A stretch of 64,000 bases of DNA from Candidatus Tectimicrobiota bacterium. Its GTDB lineage: Bacteria > JACPUC01. A program made the translations under genes and the position numbers. The stretch is from NCBI GenBank assembly GCA_016192455.1, contig JACPUC010000025.1, positions 1 to 64,000 on the forward strand. The letters run 5' to 3'. Positions 8,237-17,402 of this stretch are shown here, piece after piece. Below the pieces are notes generated by a model. The model was not told the origin of the DNA. It worked only from the letters and a program-made list of their open reading frames with translations, and did no database searches. How positions within the stretch are numbered: the first letter of the stretch is position 1; every line of letters begins with the position of its first letter.

Positions 8237-10429
8237 ATGCCGATACCCGAGGTCTCCATCATCATCGTCAACTGGAACACGCGCGGCGAGCTGCTGCGCT
8301 GCCTGGCCTCGGTGCGGCAGTGCGCCGCGGCGATCCCTCACGAGCTCCTCGTGGTGGATAACGGTTCCACCGATGGCAGCGTTGAAGCCATCCTCGCCAC
8401 CTATCCGGAGACAACGTTCCTCAGCGCCTCCGACGCGTCCCTGCCGTCTGACGAGCGCTGCGACGGCTCCACCGCGGAGGGCAAGCGTGGGCCGGCCGAG
8501 AAGTTGCAAGGCTCGCCAGGCTCCCCCTCCTGGCGCCTCTATCGCAACAACCACAACGTTGGCTTTGCACGCGCCTTCAATTTCGGTCTGGCCCTGGCCC
8601 GCGGCCGCTCGATCCTGGCCCTGAACCCGGACTGCGAGCTTCGCGCCGGGGCGCTGGAGCGGCTGCTGCAGGCGCTGGAAGCCCTGCCGGATGCGGGCAT
8701 CCTCACGCCGACCTTGGTGGACCAGGAGGGCCGCCAGCGCCATTCCTACTCCAGCTTCCCCACCCTGCTCACCGAGGGCTTCAGCAAGGCGATCCTGCAA
8801 TGGCTCCTGCCGCGTCGCTATCCCAGCAAGCGCCGTCGCTACCATGCTCCCCTGGCGGTGGACTCGGCCATCGGCGCCTGCATGCTCGTGCGGCGCCAGG
8901 CCATCGAAGCCGTGGGGCCTCTGGATGAGGCGTTTTTCCTCTACCTCGAGGAGACGGATTGGTGCTACCGTATGAGGCAGGCCGGCTGGCGCTGCTACTA
9001 CCTCCCCGACGCCGTGGTGATGCACGGGGTGGGGCAGGCGGCGCGGCGCGTCCCGGTGCAGTCGCGGCTGGAATTCTTCCGTTCGCGCTACCGGTACTTC
9101 GAGAAGCACGCCTCCGCTCCGGCGCGTCAGGCGCTCATCCTGCTCCTGCTGCTGCGGCTGGCGCTCGGGGTGGCGGCGCAGGGGATCGGCACGTTCGCCA
9201 CCGTCGGGCTGGTGCCGCGTCTTCGCCGGCGCCTCTCCCGCAACGTAAGCCTGTTGGCCTGGCACCTGCGCGGCTGTCCCGCGGGCTGGGGCCTGCGCCC
9301 GGAGCCGCCCCCTGCGGGCCGGGCCCTACGGGGCGATGAGCGGCTGCTGGTGGTGAAGCTGGGGTCCCTTGGCGACGTGCTCCATGCCTTGCCGGCGGCG
9401 GCCGCGCTGAAGCGCACCTACCCCGCGCTGCGGATCGCCTGGGCCGTGGAGGCCGCCCACGCTGCGCTCCTGCAAGGGCAGGACTGCATCGACGAGGTGT
9501 TCTGCCTTGAGACGCGCGCCTGGCGGCGCCGCCCCCTGGCCCGCCGCACCTGGGCGGCGGTCGCGGCGAGTTGTCGCCGCCTGGCGGCCTGGCAGTGCGA
9601 GGTCGCCCTCGACCTGCAGGGCCTCTACAAGAGCGCACTCGTTCTGCGGCTCAGTGGGGCCGCGCGTCGCATCGGCCTGGGTCGCCTGCGCGAGCCAGTC
9701 GGGTGGGCCTATACGGAGCGCGTCCCCATGCCCACCTGGAACGAGCATGCGGTGGATCGCTACCTGCGCGTCGCCACCTACCTTGGGGCGAAGGTGGAGG
9801 AAGTGCCGTTTCCGCTGCCCGAGGCCGCCCCGGCGACCAACGAGGCCACGACGCGCCTCCTGGCAACGCCCGGAGCCGGGAATCCCGATCGCCCGCTCGT
9901 CATCCTCCACGTGGGAGCGGGAAAGGCGGCTAACATCTGGTTCCCGGAACGTTACAGGCAACTCGCCGATCGGCTGGCGCGGGAGCTCGGGGTGCGCATC
10001 GCCTTCACCGGCTCGGCGGCCGAGCGCGGCCTCGTGGCCTCGATTCGGCGGCCCATGCAGCAGCCGTCGCTCGACCTCAGCGGCGCGACGAGCCTCCCGG
10101 AGCTCGTGAACCTCTTGCGGCATGCGGCGCTCTGCGTGGCCGGCGATACCGGGCCGGCGCACCTGGCGGCGGCGCTTGGCTGTCCCGTGGTCTCGATCTT
10201 CGGCCCGGCGAACCCGCAGCGCACCGCACCCTATCGCGGCGCCACGGTCCTCTACGACCCGCCGCCGTGCAGCCCCTGTTACCGCCGCACCTACTGCTCG
10301 CACATGACCTGTTTCCAGCGGTTGACGGTCGAGACAGTCTTCACCGCCTGCCGTGAACGGCTCCTCCTCGGGAACGTTCAACTCGATGCAAACCTTCCGC
10401 ACCAAGGCCATCACCTGGACCGTGCGTAG
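8237..10429 (+). CDS. Fusion of GT2 glycosyltransferase and GT9 heptosyltransferase
   Basis: One 730-residue reading frame with two complete glycosyltransferases. Residues ~5-290 are GT2, with SIIIVNWNTRGEL, VVDNGSTDGS, NVGFARAFNFG, ALNPDCEL and FFLYLEETDWCYRM. A low-complexity insertion of about 35 residues (around 60-95) sits between VVDNGSTDGS and NVGFA. Residues ~366-725 are GT9, with LLVVKLGSLGDVLHALPA, DLQGLYKSAL, VGAGKAANIWFPE, CVAGDTGPAHLAAALG and SIFGPANPQRTAP, closest to the heptosyltransferase I (WaaC) type. No stop or frameshift separates the two. Starts at 8177 or 8081 are possible; 8237 precedes the conserved GT2 sequence directly. It may add two successive core sugars. Ribosome sites before each candidate start are weak. 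Confidence 0.8.
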   Translation: MPIPEVSIIIVNWNTRGELLRCLASVRQCAAAIPHELLVVDNGSTDGSVEAILATYPETTFLSASDASLPSDERCDGSTAEGKRGPAEKLQGSPGSPSWRLYRNNHNVGFARAFNFGLALARGRSILALNPDCELRAGALERLLQALEALPDAGILTPTLVDQEGRQRHSYSSFPTLLTEGFSKAILQWLLPRRYPSKRRRYHAPLAVDSAIGACMLVRRQAIEAVGPLDEAFFLYLEETDWCYRMRQAGWRCYYLPDAVVMHGVGQAARRVPVQSRLEFFRSRYRYFEKHASAPARQALILLLLLRLALGVAAQGIGTFATVGLVPRLRRRLSRNVSLLAWHLRGCPAGWGLRPEPPPAGRALRGDERLLVVKLGSLGDVLHALPAAAALKRTYPALRIAWAVEAAHAALLQGQDCIDEVFCLETRAWRRRPLARRTWAAVAASCRRLAAWQCEVALDLQGLYKSALVLRLSGAARRIGLGRLREPVGWAYTERVPMPTWNEHAVDRYLRVATYLGAKVEEVPFPLPEAAPATNEATTRLLATPGAGNPDRPLVILHVGAGKAANIWFPERYRQLADRLARELGVRIAFTGSAAERGLVASIRRPMQQPSLDLSGATSLPELVNLLRHAALCVAGDTGPAHLAAALGCPVVSIFGPANPQRTAPYRGATVLYDPPPCSPCYRRTYCSHMTCFQRLTVETVFTACRERLLLGNVQLDANLPHQGHHLDRA

Positions 10430-12059
10430 CGGCCGGTTGATCCACGAAACCTCGCCCCTGAAGATCGTGGCGGCGCTCGTGGAGGCTCCGGATGGCACCG
10501 TCCTCAAAGACACGGGGCACCGCCGTCTCGTGCGCAAGAGCTTCGTGGACGACTGCGGCCACACCCAACACGTGGCGTGGAAGGAGTACCGCTACGAGCG
10601 GGGCTGGGCGGAGCTGCCGCTGCTGGTGCGCGCGTCGCATGCGCGGCGCGAGTGGCGGCTGATGAACACCCTGCTCGATCGTGGCGTCGCGGTGCCGACG
10701 CCGATCGCCCTTGGCGAGCGCTGGCAGGGGGGGATGGTGCGCCTCAGCATCATGATCATGGAGTGGATTCCTGATTCGCTCTCGCTGCACGAGTTCGCCG
10801 ACGGCTATCGCCGCGGCGCGCGAGCCTTTGCGAGCCCGGCGGCGCACCGCCGCTTCCTCGAGGAGCTGGGCGCCTTTATCGCCTCGATCCATGCGGCGGG
10901 CTTCCGGCATCGCGACTTGCACGCGGGGAACATCCTCGTGCAGCTCAAGCCGGCCCCGCGCTTCTCCCTCATCGACCTGCACCGCGCCAGCATGACCACG
11001 TGCCACAACGACGCGGCTCGCATCCGCGCCCTGGCGCAGCTCAATATCTTCTTCAGCACCTGGGCGCGGCGCAGCGACGGGCTACGCTTCCTGGCCGCCT
11101 ACCGCCGGGCGCTGGCGTCGACGTGGAGTCTCCGCGAGCTCGCCACGGCGGTCGGGGAGGCGACGGCGCGACTGCTCACCGAACTCATCCGGCGGCGCGA
11201 GCGGCGCTGCCTGGAGGCGAACGACGAGTTTGCGCCGCTGCCGCGCATCTTCGGCAAAGGGTTCTATCGACGGGATGCCGGCGGCGAGATCCTCGAGGTG
11301 CTGGCGAACCCCGACGCCTTCTATGACCGCCCACAAGTGGAGCTGGTGAAGAACTCCCGCTCGACACGGCTGGCCCGCGGCGCCATCGAGCTGCAGCGCG
11401 GCCCCGCCAGCGTCTACCTGAAGCGTTACAACTCCCGCCACCTGCTCGACCGGCTGAAGAACCTGCTGCGCCCGGCACGGGCCCTGCGCGCCTGGCGGCA
11501 CGCGCAGGCGCTGCGGCTGCGGCAGATCGCCACCCCCCTGCCGATCGCCGCGCTGGCGTGTGGCCGCGGCCCAAGACGGGGGGTCTCCTACCTGATCACC
11601 GAGGAGATCGCCGGAGGGGAGGGGATCGACCGCTACGTGCTGAAGACGCTTGCCGGGCCGCCCTCGCCTGCGCTGCTGCGGCGCAAGCGCGCCTTCCTCG
11701 AGCAGGTGGCGCTCTTCGTTCGCACCCTGCACCAGCGCGGCATCCTGCACCACGACTTCAAGGCGGCGAATCTCCTGGTGCTCGAGCCGCCAGGGCAGCC
11801 GCCGCGGTTCATCCTCATTGACCTCGATCGCGTCTCCTTTCGCCAACGCCTGAGCCGCCGGCAACGCCAGCGCAACCTGGCGAAAATCAACACCTCGTTC
11901 CTAGATCGGCGCCTTGTTTCAACCACCGATCGCTGGCGGTTCCTGAGCGCGTACCTTCGCTACGAGCCCGGCGGTCGGCAAACCCGCAAGGTGTGGTGGC
12001 GCGCCCTGCAGCGCGCCTCGACGTCCAAGCTGAAGAAATCGCGCCAGACCTTTTCCTGA
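10386..12059 (+). CDS. Tandem LPS-kinase-like (WaaP/InaA/KdkA type) protein
   Basis: A 557-residue protein with two protein-kinase-like domains of the lipopolysaccharide kinase group. Domain 1 (~20-260) has a beta-3 lysine in VAWKEYR, an REWRLM helix, HRDLHAGNIL near residue 174 and LIDLHRA. Domain 2 (~300-545) has VYLKRY, PLPIAAL, HHDFKAANLL near residue 454 and LIDLDRVSF. Both keep the HxD...N catalytic loop and the IDL Asp expected for Mg-ATP binding. The family phosphorylates Kdo or heptose of the LPS inner core on the cytoplasmic side. An ATG at 10386 is preferred over the GTG at 10353; either start overlaps the end of the GT2-GT9 gene. Family members usually have one domain, so the pair may phosphorylate two sites. 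Confidence 0.8.
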   Translation: MQTFRTKAITWTVRSGRLIHETSPLKIVAALVEAPDGTVLKDTGHRRLVRKSFVDDCGHTQHVAWKEYRYERGWAELPLLVRASHARREWRLMNTLLDRGVAVPTPIALGERWQGGMVRLSIMIMEWIPDSLSLHEFADGYRRGARAFASPAAHRRFLEELGAFIASIHAAGFRHRDLHAGNILVQLKPAPRFSLIDLHRASMTTCHNDAARIRALAQLNIFFSTWARRSDGLRFLAAYRRALASTWSLRELATAVGEATARLLTELIRRRERRCLEANDEFAPLPRIFGKGFYRRDAGGEILEVLANPDAFYDRPQVELVKNSRSTRLARGAIELQRGPASVYLKRYNSRHLLDRLKNLLRPARALRAWRHAQALRLRQIATPLPIAALACGRGPRRGVSYLITEEIAGGEGIDRYVLKTLAGPPSPALLRRKRAFLEQVALFVRTLHQRGILHHDFKAANLLVLEPPGQPPRFILIDLDRVSFRQRLSRRQRQRNLAKINTSFLDRRLVSTTDRWRFLSAYLRYEPGGRQTRKVWWRALQRASTSKLKKSRQTFS

Positions 12060-12132
12060 GCCGTGGTGCGCCTCTCGACCGCCCACGGCCGAGACAGGCA
12101 CCGCCGGCCCTCACCTCGGATCGAACGACGAC

Positions 12133-13962
12133 GTGACAGCGCTTCGTACTCCGGAATCCCGCGCCGGCAAGACGCTGACCATGTATCGGCGGCTGCTCGA
12201 CTATGCGCGCCCCTACTGGTTCCGCCTCGGCGTTGGCATCTTCCTCGCCGTCGTGGTCTCCTTGGCGAACGGCGCCATCGCCTACCTCGTGAAGCCGCTC
12301 CTCGACAGCATCTTCATGGAGCGCAACATGGTGATGCTGCAGCTCCTCCCCCTCCTCCTCATCCTCGTCTTCGGGGGCAAGGGAGTGGCCACCTATGGCC
12401 ACCGCTACCTGATGCTCTGGGTGGGCGAACGCGTGGTGCAGCAGTTGCGCAGCGACCTCTACCGGCACCTCTTGGGGCAGTCGCTGTCGTTCTTCCACCG
12501 CCATCCGTCGTCCACGCTGATGTCGCGCATCGTCAATGACGCGAGCCTGGTCTCGCGCGCGGCGTCGAAGATCGTCGCCGACCTCATCAACCAGAGCTTC
12601 ACCATGGTGCTCCTCCTCGGGGTGGCGTTCTACCGGCAGTGGCAGTTCACGCTCATCTCGATCCTCGTCTTCCCCGCCGCGGCCCAGGTCATGAACCATT
12701 TCGGCAAGAAGCTGCGCCTGCTGAGCCGCCGCAGTCAAGAACGCATCGCCGACCTCAACGAGGTGCTGCAGGAGTCGTTCACCGGCATCAAGGTGGTGAA
12801 AGCCTTCACCTTGGAGGTGTCCGAAACCGAGAAGTTTCAGCACGTGAACGGCAAACTCTTTCGCCTGACGATGCGCGGCATCCGCGCCGACGAGGTGACC
12901 TCGCCCCTGATGGAGATTTTGGGCGCCCTGGGGCTGGCGGCAGTGCTCTGGTACGGGGGATCGCAAGTCATCCATGGCGCCATGACCCCGGGGACGTTCT
13001 TCTCGTCGCTCACCGCCCTCATGATGATGTACGCTCCCGTTCGCAAGCTCACCCGCATCAGCAACGCCATCCAGGTGGCGCTGGGCGGGGCCGACCGCAT
13101 CTTCGCCCTCCTCGACGCCCGCGACCTCGACGGGGCCGCCGGGGGCGCCAGAACGCTGCCGGGGGTGGAGCGCGACATCGCCTATCGCAACGTCTCTTTC
13201 ACCTACCGCCCCGAGGACGGCCCGGTTCTCACCAACGTCTCCATTACCGTCCGCAAGGGCGAGCTCGTCGCCCTGGTGGGGCCCAGCGGCGCCGGCAAGA
13301 CGACGTTCGTCGATCTGCTGCCGCGCTTCTACGAGTGCGAGCAGGGGTCCATCTGCATCGACGGCATCGAGGTCCGCGACTTCACCCTGGAGAGCCTGCG
13401 CCGCCACATCGGCGTCGTTCCCCAGGTCAGCCTGCTCTTCAATGACACGATCCACCAGAACATCCTGTACGGTCGGCTAGACGCGAGCGCCGCGGAGGTG
13501 CGCGAGGCCGCCCGCCTGGCCTTCGCCGATGAGTTCATCAACACGCTGGCGGCGGGCTACGAGACCCTCATCGGCGAGAACGGCGTGACGCTCTCCGGCG
13601 GCCAGCGGCAGCGGCTCTGCATCGCCCGGACGATCCTGAAGAACCCCACCATCCTCATCCTTGACGAGGCGACCAGCCAGCTCGACTCCGAGTCGGAGGG
13701 GATGGTGCAGCGGGCCCTCGACAACCTCATGAAGGAGCGCACCTCCTTCGTCATCGCTCACCGCCTGTCGACGGTGATCCAGGCGGACCGCATCCTCCTC
13801 TTTGAACGCGGTCGGCTCATCGACCAGGGACCTCACGACCAGCTCCTGGCGCGCAGCTCGCTCTACCAGCGACTCTACGAGCAGCAGTTCAAGGTGGGCA
13901 ACGGCGCGACCAGCGCCGCCGGCGAGTCGGTGGCAAGCCTGGGCAAAAAGGAGCTGGCGTGA
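12133..13962 (+). CDS. msbA: Lipid A export ABC transporter, permease/ATP-binding protein
   Basis: A 609-residue half-transporter with fused domains. Residues ~17-330 form a type IV ABC exporter membrane domain with about six hydrophobic segments (GIFLAVVVSLANGAIAYL, LLPLLLILVFGGKGVA, and so on). Residues ~350-590 form the nucleotide-binding domain, with Walker A GPSGAGKTT, signature LSGGQRQR, Walker B ILILDEATSQLD and switch-region IAHRLSTV. Dimers flip lipid A-core from the inner to the outer leaflet of the inner membrane. Placement inside the LPS locus, directly before gmhB (GTGA overlap), supports msbA over other exporters. The start may instead be the ATG at 12181 (MYRRLLDY). Ribosome sites at both are weak. 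Confidence 0.85.
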   Translation: MTALRTPESRAGKTLTMYRRLLDYARPYWFRLGVGIFLAVVVSLANGAIAYLVKPLLDSIFMERNMVMLQLLPLLLILVFGGKGVATYGHRYLMLWVGERVVQQLRSDLYRHLLGQSLSFFHRHPSSTLMSRIVNDASLVSRAASKIVADLINQSFTMVLLLGVAFYRQWQFTLISILVFPAAAQVMNHFGKKLRLLSRRSQERIADLNEVLQESFTGIKVVKAFTLEVSETEKFQHVNGKLFRLTMRGIRADEVTSPLMEILGALGLAAVLWYGGSQVIHGAMTPGTFFSSLTALMMMYAPVRKLTRISNAIQVALGGADRIFALLDARDLDGAAGGARTLPGVERDIAYRNVSFTYRPEDGPVLTNVSITVRKGELVALVGPSGAGKTTFVDLLPRFYECEQGSICIDGIEVRDFTLESLRRHIGVVPQVSLLFNDTIHQNILYGRLDASAAEVREAARLAFADEFINTLAAGYETLIGENGVTLSGGQRQRLCIARTILKNPTILILDEATSQLDSESEGMVQRALDNLMKERTSFVIAHRLSTVIQADRILLFERGRLIDQGPHDQLLARSSLYQRLYEQQFKVGNGATSAAGESVASLGKKELA

Positions 13963-14582
13963 CCAACGGGAGGGTGGTGTTCCTGGATCGCGATGGGGTC
14001 ATCAATGAAGAGGTGGGGTACTTGAACCACCTCGACCGCCTGCGCCTCCTGCCGCGCAGCGCCGAGGGGATCGCGCTGCTGAACCACGCCGGCTGGCGGG
14101 CCGTCGTGGTCACCAACCAGTCGGGCGTCGCCACCGGCTACTTCCCGGAATCCTTCCTCGCCGAGGTGCACGCGGAGATACAGCGCCGGCTGGAAGCGGC
14201 AGGCGCGCGCGTCGACGCGTTCTACTACTGCCCCCACCACCCGACCATCGGCGAGCCGCCGTACCGCTGCGCCTGCGACTGCCGGAAGCCGCGCACCGGC
14301 CTGCTGCGCCGCGCCGCGGCTGACCTCGACCTGCGGCTCGAGGGGTCCTGCATCATCAGCGATCGCTACCGCGATCTCACCATGGCGGCGGAGATCGGCG
14401 CCACCGGCATCCTCGTGCTCACCGGCTACGGCACCGGCGAGTACACGTGGTGGCGGCAGTCACGCGGGTGGGCGGCCCAGCACGTGGCGCAAGACCTCCT
14501 CCAGGCCGTGCGCTGGTTCCTGGAGCGGCAGGCGCAGCAGCCGCAGTCGGCGCACCACTTTTCGGGCCGCGGGCCGCGCTGA
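13959..14582 (+). CDS. gmhB: D-glycero-D-manno-heptose 1,7-bisphosphate 7-phosphatase
   Basis: A 207-residue HAD-superfamily phosphatase. It removes the 7-phosphate from heptose bisphosphate on the way to ADP-heptose, the donor used by the two GT9 domains in this locus. HAD motif I is VFLDRDGVIN (nucleophile and acid Asp), motif II is VVTNQSGVATGYF, and the zinc loop CPHH...CACDCRKP and HAD motif III lysine (RKP) follow; motif IV is ISDRYRDL (usually GD...D, here SDRYRD, keeping the acidic residues). The GTG start at 13959 overlaps the msbA stop and has AAAAGGAG five bases upstream. The C-terminal ~20 residues are polar and not conserved-looking. gmhA, hldE and hldD are not in the window. Confidence 0.85.
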   Translation: MTNGRVVFLDRDGVINEEVGYLNHLDRLRLLPRSAEGIALLNHAGWRAVVVTNQSGVATGYFPESFLAEVHAEIQRRLEAAGARVDAFYYCPHHPTIGEPPYRCACDCRKPRTGLLRRAAADLDLRLEGSCIISDRYRDLTMAAEIGATGILVLTGYGTGEYTWWRQSRGWAAQHVAQDLLQAVRWFLERQAQQPQSAHHFSGRGPR

Positions 14583-14655
14583 CGTTCGCGCCGCCGCCGA
14601 GCTGGTTTCAGCTCCGCCTGGCCGCGGACGCGGGAAGGACGACGAGGAGAGGGCG

Positions 14656-15600
14656 ATGCAGTGTCTCATCACCGGCGCCGCGGGCTTCATCGGCTCCCAC
14701 CTCTGCGAGCGGCTCCTCGCCGCGGGCGCCAGGGTGATCGGGATCGACTGCTTCACCGACTTCTACCCGCGGCAGATCAAGGAGCGGAATCTCGCCACGG
14801 TCCGCACTCACTCCGCGTTCACCCTCCATGAGGCGAACCTCCTGGAAGCTCCGCTGCCCTCCTTGCTGCGCAACGTCGAGGTGGTCTTCCACCTGGCGGC
14901 GCAGGCGGGGGTGCGCACGAGCTGGGGGCGCGAGTTCGCCACCTACACCAATTGCAACATCCTCGCCACGCAGCGCCTGCTGGAAGCCTGCCGCGACCGC
15001 CGCCTGCGGCGGGTGGTGGTGGCCTCCTCCTCGTCGGTGTACGGCGACTGCGACGAGCTGCCGCTGCGCGAGGAGAGTCCCCTGCGTCCCGTCTCCCCCT
15101 ACGGCATCACGAAGCTGGCCACCGAGCACCTGGCGAGCCTCTACGCCAGCAAGTTCACGGTGCCGGTGGTGAGCCTGCGGTACTTCACCGTCTACGGCCC
15201 GCGGCAGCGCCCGGACATGGCGTTCTCGCGCTTCCTCCAGCGCCTGGCGCGGGATGAGCCGCTGGAAATCTACGGGGATGGCACCCAGACGCGCGACTTC
15301 ACCTACATCGACGACATCATCGACGCGACGGTGCGGAGCGCCGAGCGCGGCCTGGCCGGGGCGGTCTACAACATCGGCGGCGGCTCGCGCGTGAGTCTGA
15401 ACGAGGCGATCGAAACGCTGACGGCGCAGCTCAAGAAGGCGCCGCATCTGCTCCATCAGGCGCCGCAGGTCGGGGATATGCGCCACACCTTCGCCGACAT
15501 CACCAAGGCCCAGGCGGAGCTGCAGTATACCCCCCGCGTGCCGCTCGCCGAAGGCTTGCGCCGTCAGGTAGAGTGGTTTCTCCTCTCCAGCGGCGGCTGA
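14656..15600 (+). CDS. NAD-dependent nucleotide-sugar epimerase/dehydratase
   Basis: A 314-residue extended short-chain dehydrogenase. The N-terminal NAD site is TGAAGFIGSHLCERLL, the catalytic Ser/Thr region is SSSSVYG, and the active-site Tyr-Lys pair is in YGITK. The N-terminal DFYPRQIKERNL stretch and the DGTQTRDFTYIDDIIDA segment are typical of UDP-glucuronate 4-epimerases and related UDP-hexose epimerases, so it probably makes a precursor for the surrounding glycosyltransferases. The ATG at 14656 has a GAGGAGAGGG ribosome site. It follows gmhB by 73 bases. Assignment to hldD (ADP-heptose epimerase) is less likely because the sequence resembles the UDP-glucuronate group better. Confidence 0.75.
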   Translation: MQCLITGAAGFIGSHLCERLLAAGARVIGIDCFTDFYPRQIKERNLATVRTHSAFTLHEANLLEAPLPSLLRNVEVVFHLAAQAGVRTSWGREFATYTNCNILATQRLLEACRDRRLRRVVVASSSSVYGDCDELPLREESPLRPVSPYGITKLATEHLASLYASKFTVPVVSLRYFTVYGPRQRPDMAFSRFLQRLARDEPLEIYGDGTQTRDFTYIDDIIDATVRSAERGLAGAVYNIGGGSRVSLNEAIETLTAQLKKAPHLLHQAPQVGDMRHTFADITKAQAELQYTPRVPLAEGLRRQVEWFLLSSGG

Positions 15601-15633
15601 GTACGCGGAACCCAAGCGAGAAGGACGACGATT

Positions 15634-15807
15634 ATGGCCCTCGACAAAGACCTGCTCGACATCCTGGCCTGCCCGAAGTGCAAGGGGGACCTTGAGTATC
15701 GACAAGCAGAGAACCAACTGGTCTGCCACGCCTGCCGCCTCATCTACGAGATCAAGGATGACATCCCGATCATGCTCATCGACGAGGCGAAACCGCTCGA
15801 GGCCTGA
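15634..15807 (+). CDS. Trm112 family protein (YcaR-like)
   Basis: A 57-residue protein starting MALDKDLLDILACPKCKG. Four cysteines in two pairs (CPKC and CHAC) form the usual small zinc ribbon of the Trm112/UPF0434 group, with the conserved IYEIKDDIPIML segment after the second pair. Length matches the family (about 55-65 aa). AAGGA lies 9 bases upstream of the ATG. In bacteria this protein is often encoded beside lipid A and LPS genes; its function there is not settled, while in eukaryotes and archaea Trm112 activates methyltransferases. It ends the LPS operon; the next 176 bases hold no gene that I can see. Confidence 0.85.
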   Translation: MALDKDLLDILACPKCKGDLEYRQAENQLVCHACRLIYEIKDDIPIMLIDEAKPLEA

Positions 15808-15983
15808 GCCGGAGAGCGGCGCGCCGGCGCTCCCGTCTCGGGCCGCCGCTCCGTCCTGGAAGGCCACGTAGCGCGGCAATCAAGGAGAAGCTGCCTGGCA
15901 CGGCTGGCGCCCACTCCTGGCCGGCAGGAGCGGCGCCGCGCCAGGCGGGATGCCCGTTCGGGGAGTCGCCCGATCAGGCTCGC

Positions 15984-17402
15984 TCAATCCCCCGCGGCAA
16001 GCTGCTCGACGGCGACGCTGCCGCGCCCTCCTTCCGGGGCCGCGAAGACCACCACGGGCACGAGCCGCCGCTCTCCTCCATGGGCGGAGAGCAGCCCGGC
16101 GCGCCGCATCGCCGCGGCCGCCGTCGACACCGCCCCGCGGACGGCCGCGGGACCTTGCGCAAGGATCGGCTGCACCCCGTAGAGGAGCGCCAGGGCACGC
16201 CATGTCTCCACGCGCGGGGTCACCGCGAAGAGGGGCTGCCTCGGGCGATGCCGGGCGATGAGCCGCGCCGAAGCGCCGCGGGTGGTAGCCGCCACGATCG
16301 CCGCCGCATCCAACTCCGCCGCAATGGAGCATGCCGCCGCCGCCAGCGCCTCCCCCTCCCGATCGCTGCTGCGGTTTGGGTTGAGCTGCAGCATGCAGTG
16401 GCGCTCGGCCGCGGCGGCGATGCGCGCCATCATTGCCACCGCCTCCGCGGGGTGCCGGCCGACGGCGGTCTCCTCGGAGAGCATGAGGGCGTCACAGCCA
16501 TCGAGAACAGCGCCGGCGATGTCGGCAACCTCGGCGCGGGTCGGGGAGGGCGACTCCACCATGCTGCGCAGCATCTGCGTCGCCACGATGACCGGCTTGG
16601 CGTGGTCGCGCGCCAGGCGGATGAGCCGCCTCTGCACATGAGGCACCTCCTCGAGCGGCGTCTCGATGCCCAGATCGCCCCTCGCCACCATGACGCCGTC
16701 GGCCTCCGCGAGGATGCCGGGGAGGTCGGCAAGCGCCGCCGCGGTTTCGATCTTGGCAATGATCCTGGCGCCTCCCTGGCGATGGGCGATCTCCCGCCGC
16801 AGCGTCTGCACGTCGTCGCGGGTGCGCACGTAGGAGAGGCCGAGGTACTCCACCCCGTGGCGCACCCCGAAGGCAACATCCTCGCGACCCTCCGCATCGA
16901 GGATGGGCACGTGCGGCAGGCCGTTCGGCACATGGATGCCCTTCCCTGGGCTGATCTCCCCACCGACCACGATCCGGCAGTGGATGTCCTGACCAGCGAC
17001 GGCGGTGACCCGCAGCTCGATGCTCCCCTCCGCCAGCAGCAGGCGATCTCCTGGACGCACGGCGGTATGGAGATCACCGTAGCTCACCGGCAGCTCCCGC
17101 GGCGTGCCGGCGATCTCCCGCCCCGTGAGCACCACGTCATCCCCGCCGCGCAAGAGGATCGAGCCGCCGGCGATGGAACCGACGCGCACCTTGGGTCCCC
17201 TCAGGTCCTGGAGGATTGCCACCCCGCGGCCGCGTGCCTCGGCCGCCGCGCGGAGGCGCTCGATGAGGCGGGCATGTGTCTCCCGGCTGCCATGGGCGAA
17301 GTTGAGCCGCGCCACTTCCATGCCGGCGTCAAGCAGGCAACCGATACCCTCCTCGGAGCTCGATGCCGGCCCTAACGTGCAGACAATCTTTGTCAACCGC
17401 AT
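15984..17402 (-). CDS. pyk: Pyruvate kinase
   Basis: A 472-residue pyruvate kinase, which converts phosphoenolpyruvate and ADP to pyruvate and ATP in the cytoplasm. Visible motifs are TKIVCTLGPASSS at the N terminus, RLNFAHGSRETH, LQDLRGPKVRVG, the B-domain, then ARIIAKIETAAAL (catalytic Lys and metal-binding Glu), VMVARGDLGIE, KPVIVATQML and LSEETAVGRHP. The C-terminal allosteric domain ends FAAPEGGRGSVAVEQLA. The ATG at 17402 is chosen over a GTG at 17411 because AGGAGG lies about eight bases upstream. It is transcribed away from comF and stands alone. Family length is usual. Confidence 0.93.
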   Translation of the reverse strand: MRLTKIVCTLGPASSSEEGIGCLLDAGMEVARLNFAHGSRETHARLIERLRAAAEARGRGVAILQDLRGPKVRVGSIAGGSILLRGGDDVVLTGREIAGTPRELPVSYGDLHTAVRPGDRLLLAEGSIELRVTAVAGQDIHCRIVVGGEISPGKGIHVPNGLPHVPILDAEGREDVAFGVRHGVEYLGLSYVRTRDDVQTLRREIAHRQGGARIIAKIETAAALADLPGILAEADGVMVARGDLGIETPLEEVPHVQRRLIRLARDHAKPVIVATQMLRSMVESPSPTRAEVADIAGAVLDGCDALMLSEETAVGRHPAEAVAMMARIAAAAERHCMLQLNPNRSSDREGEALAAAACSIAAELDAAAIVAATTRGASARLIARHRPRQPLFAVTPRVETWRALALLYGVQPILAQGPAAVRGAVSTAAAAMRRAGLLSAHGGERRLVPVVVFAAPEGGRGSVAVEQLAAGD

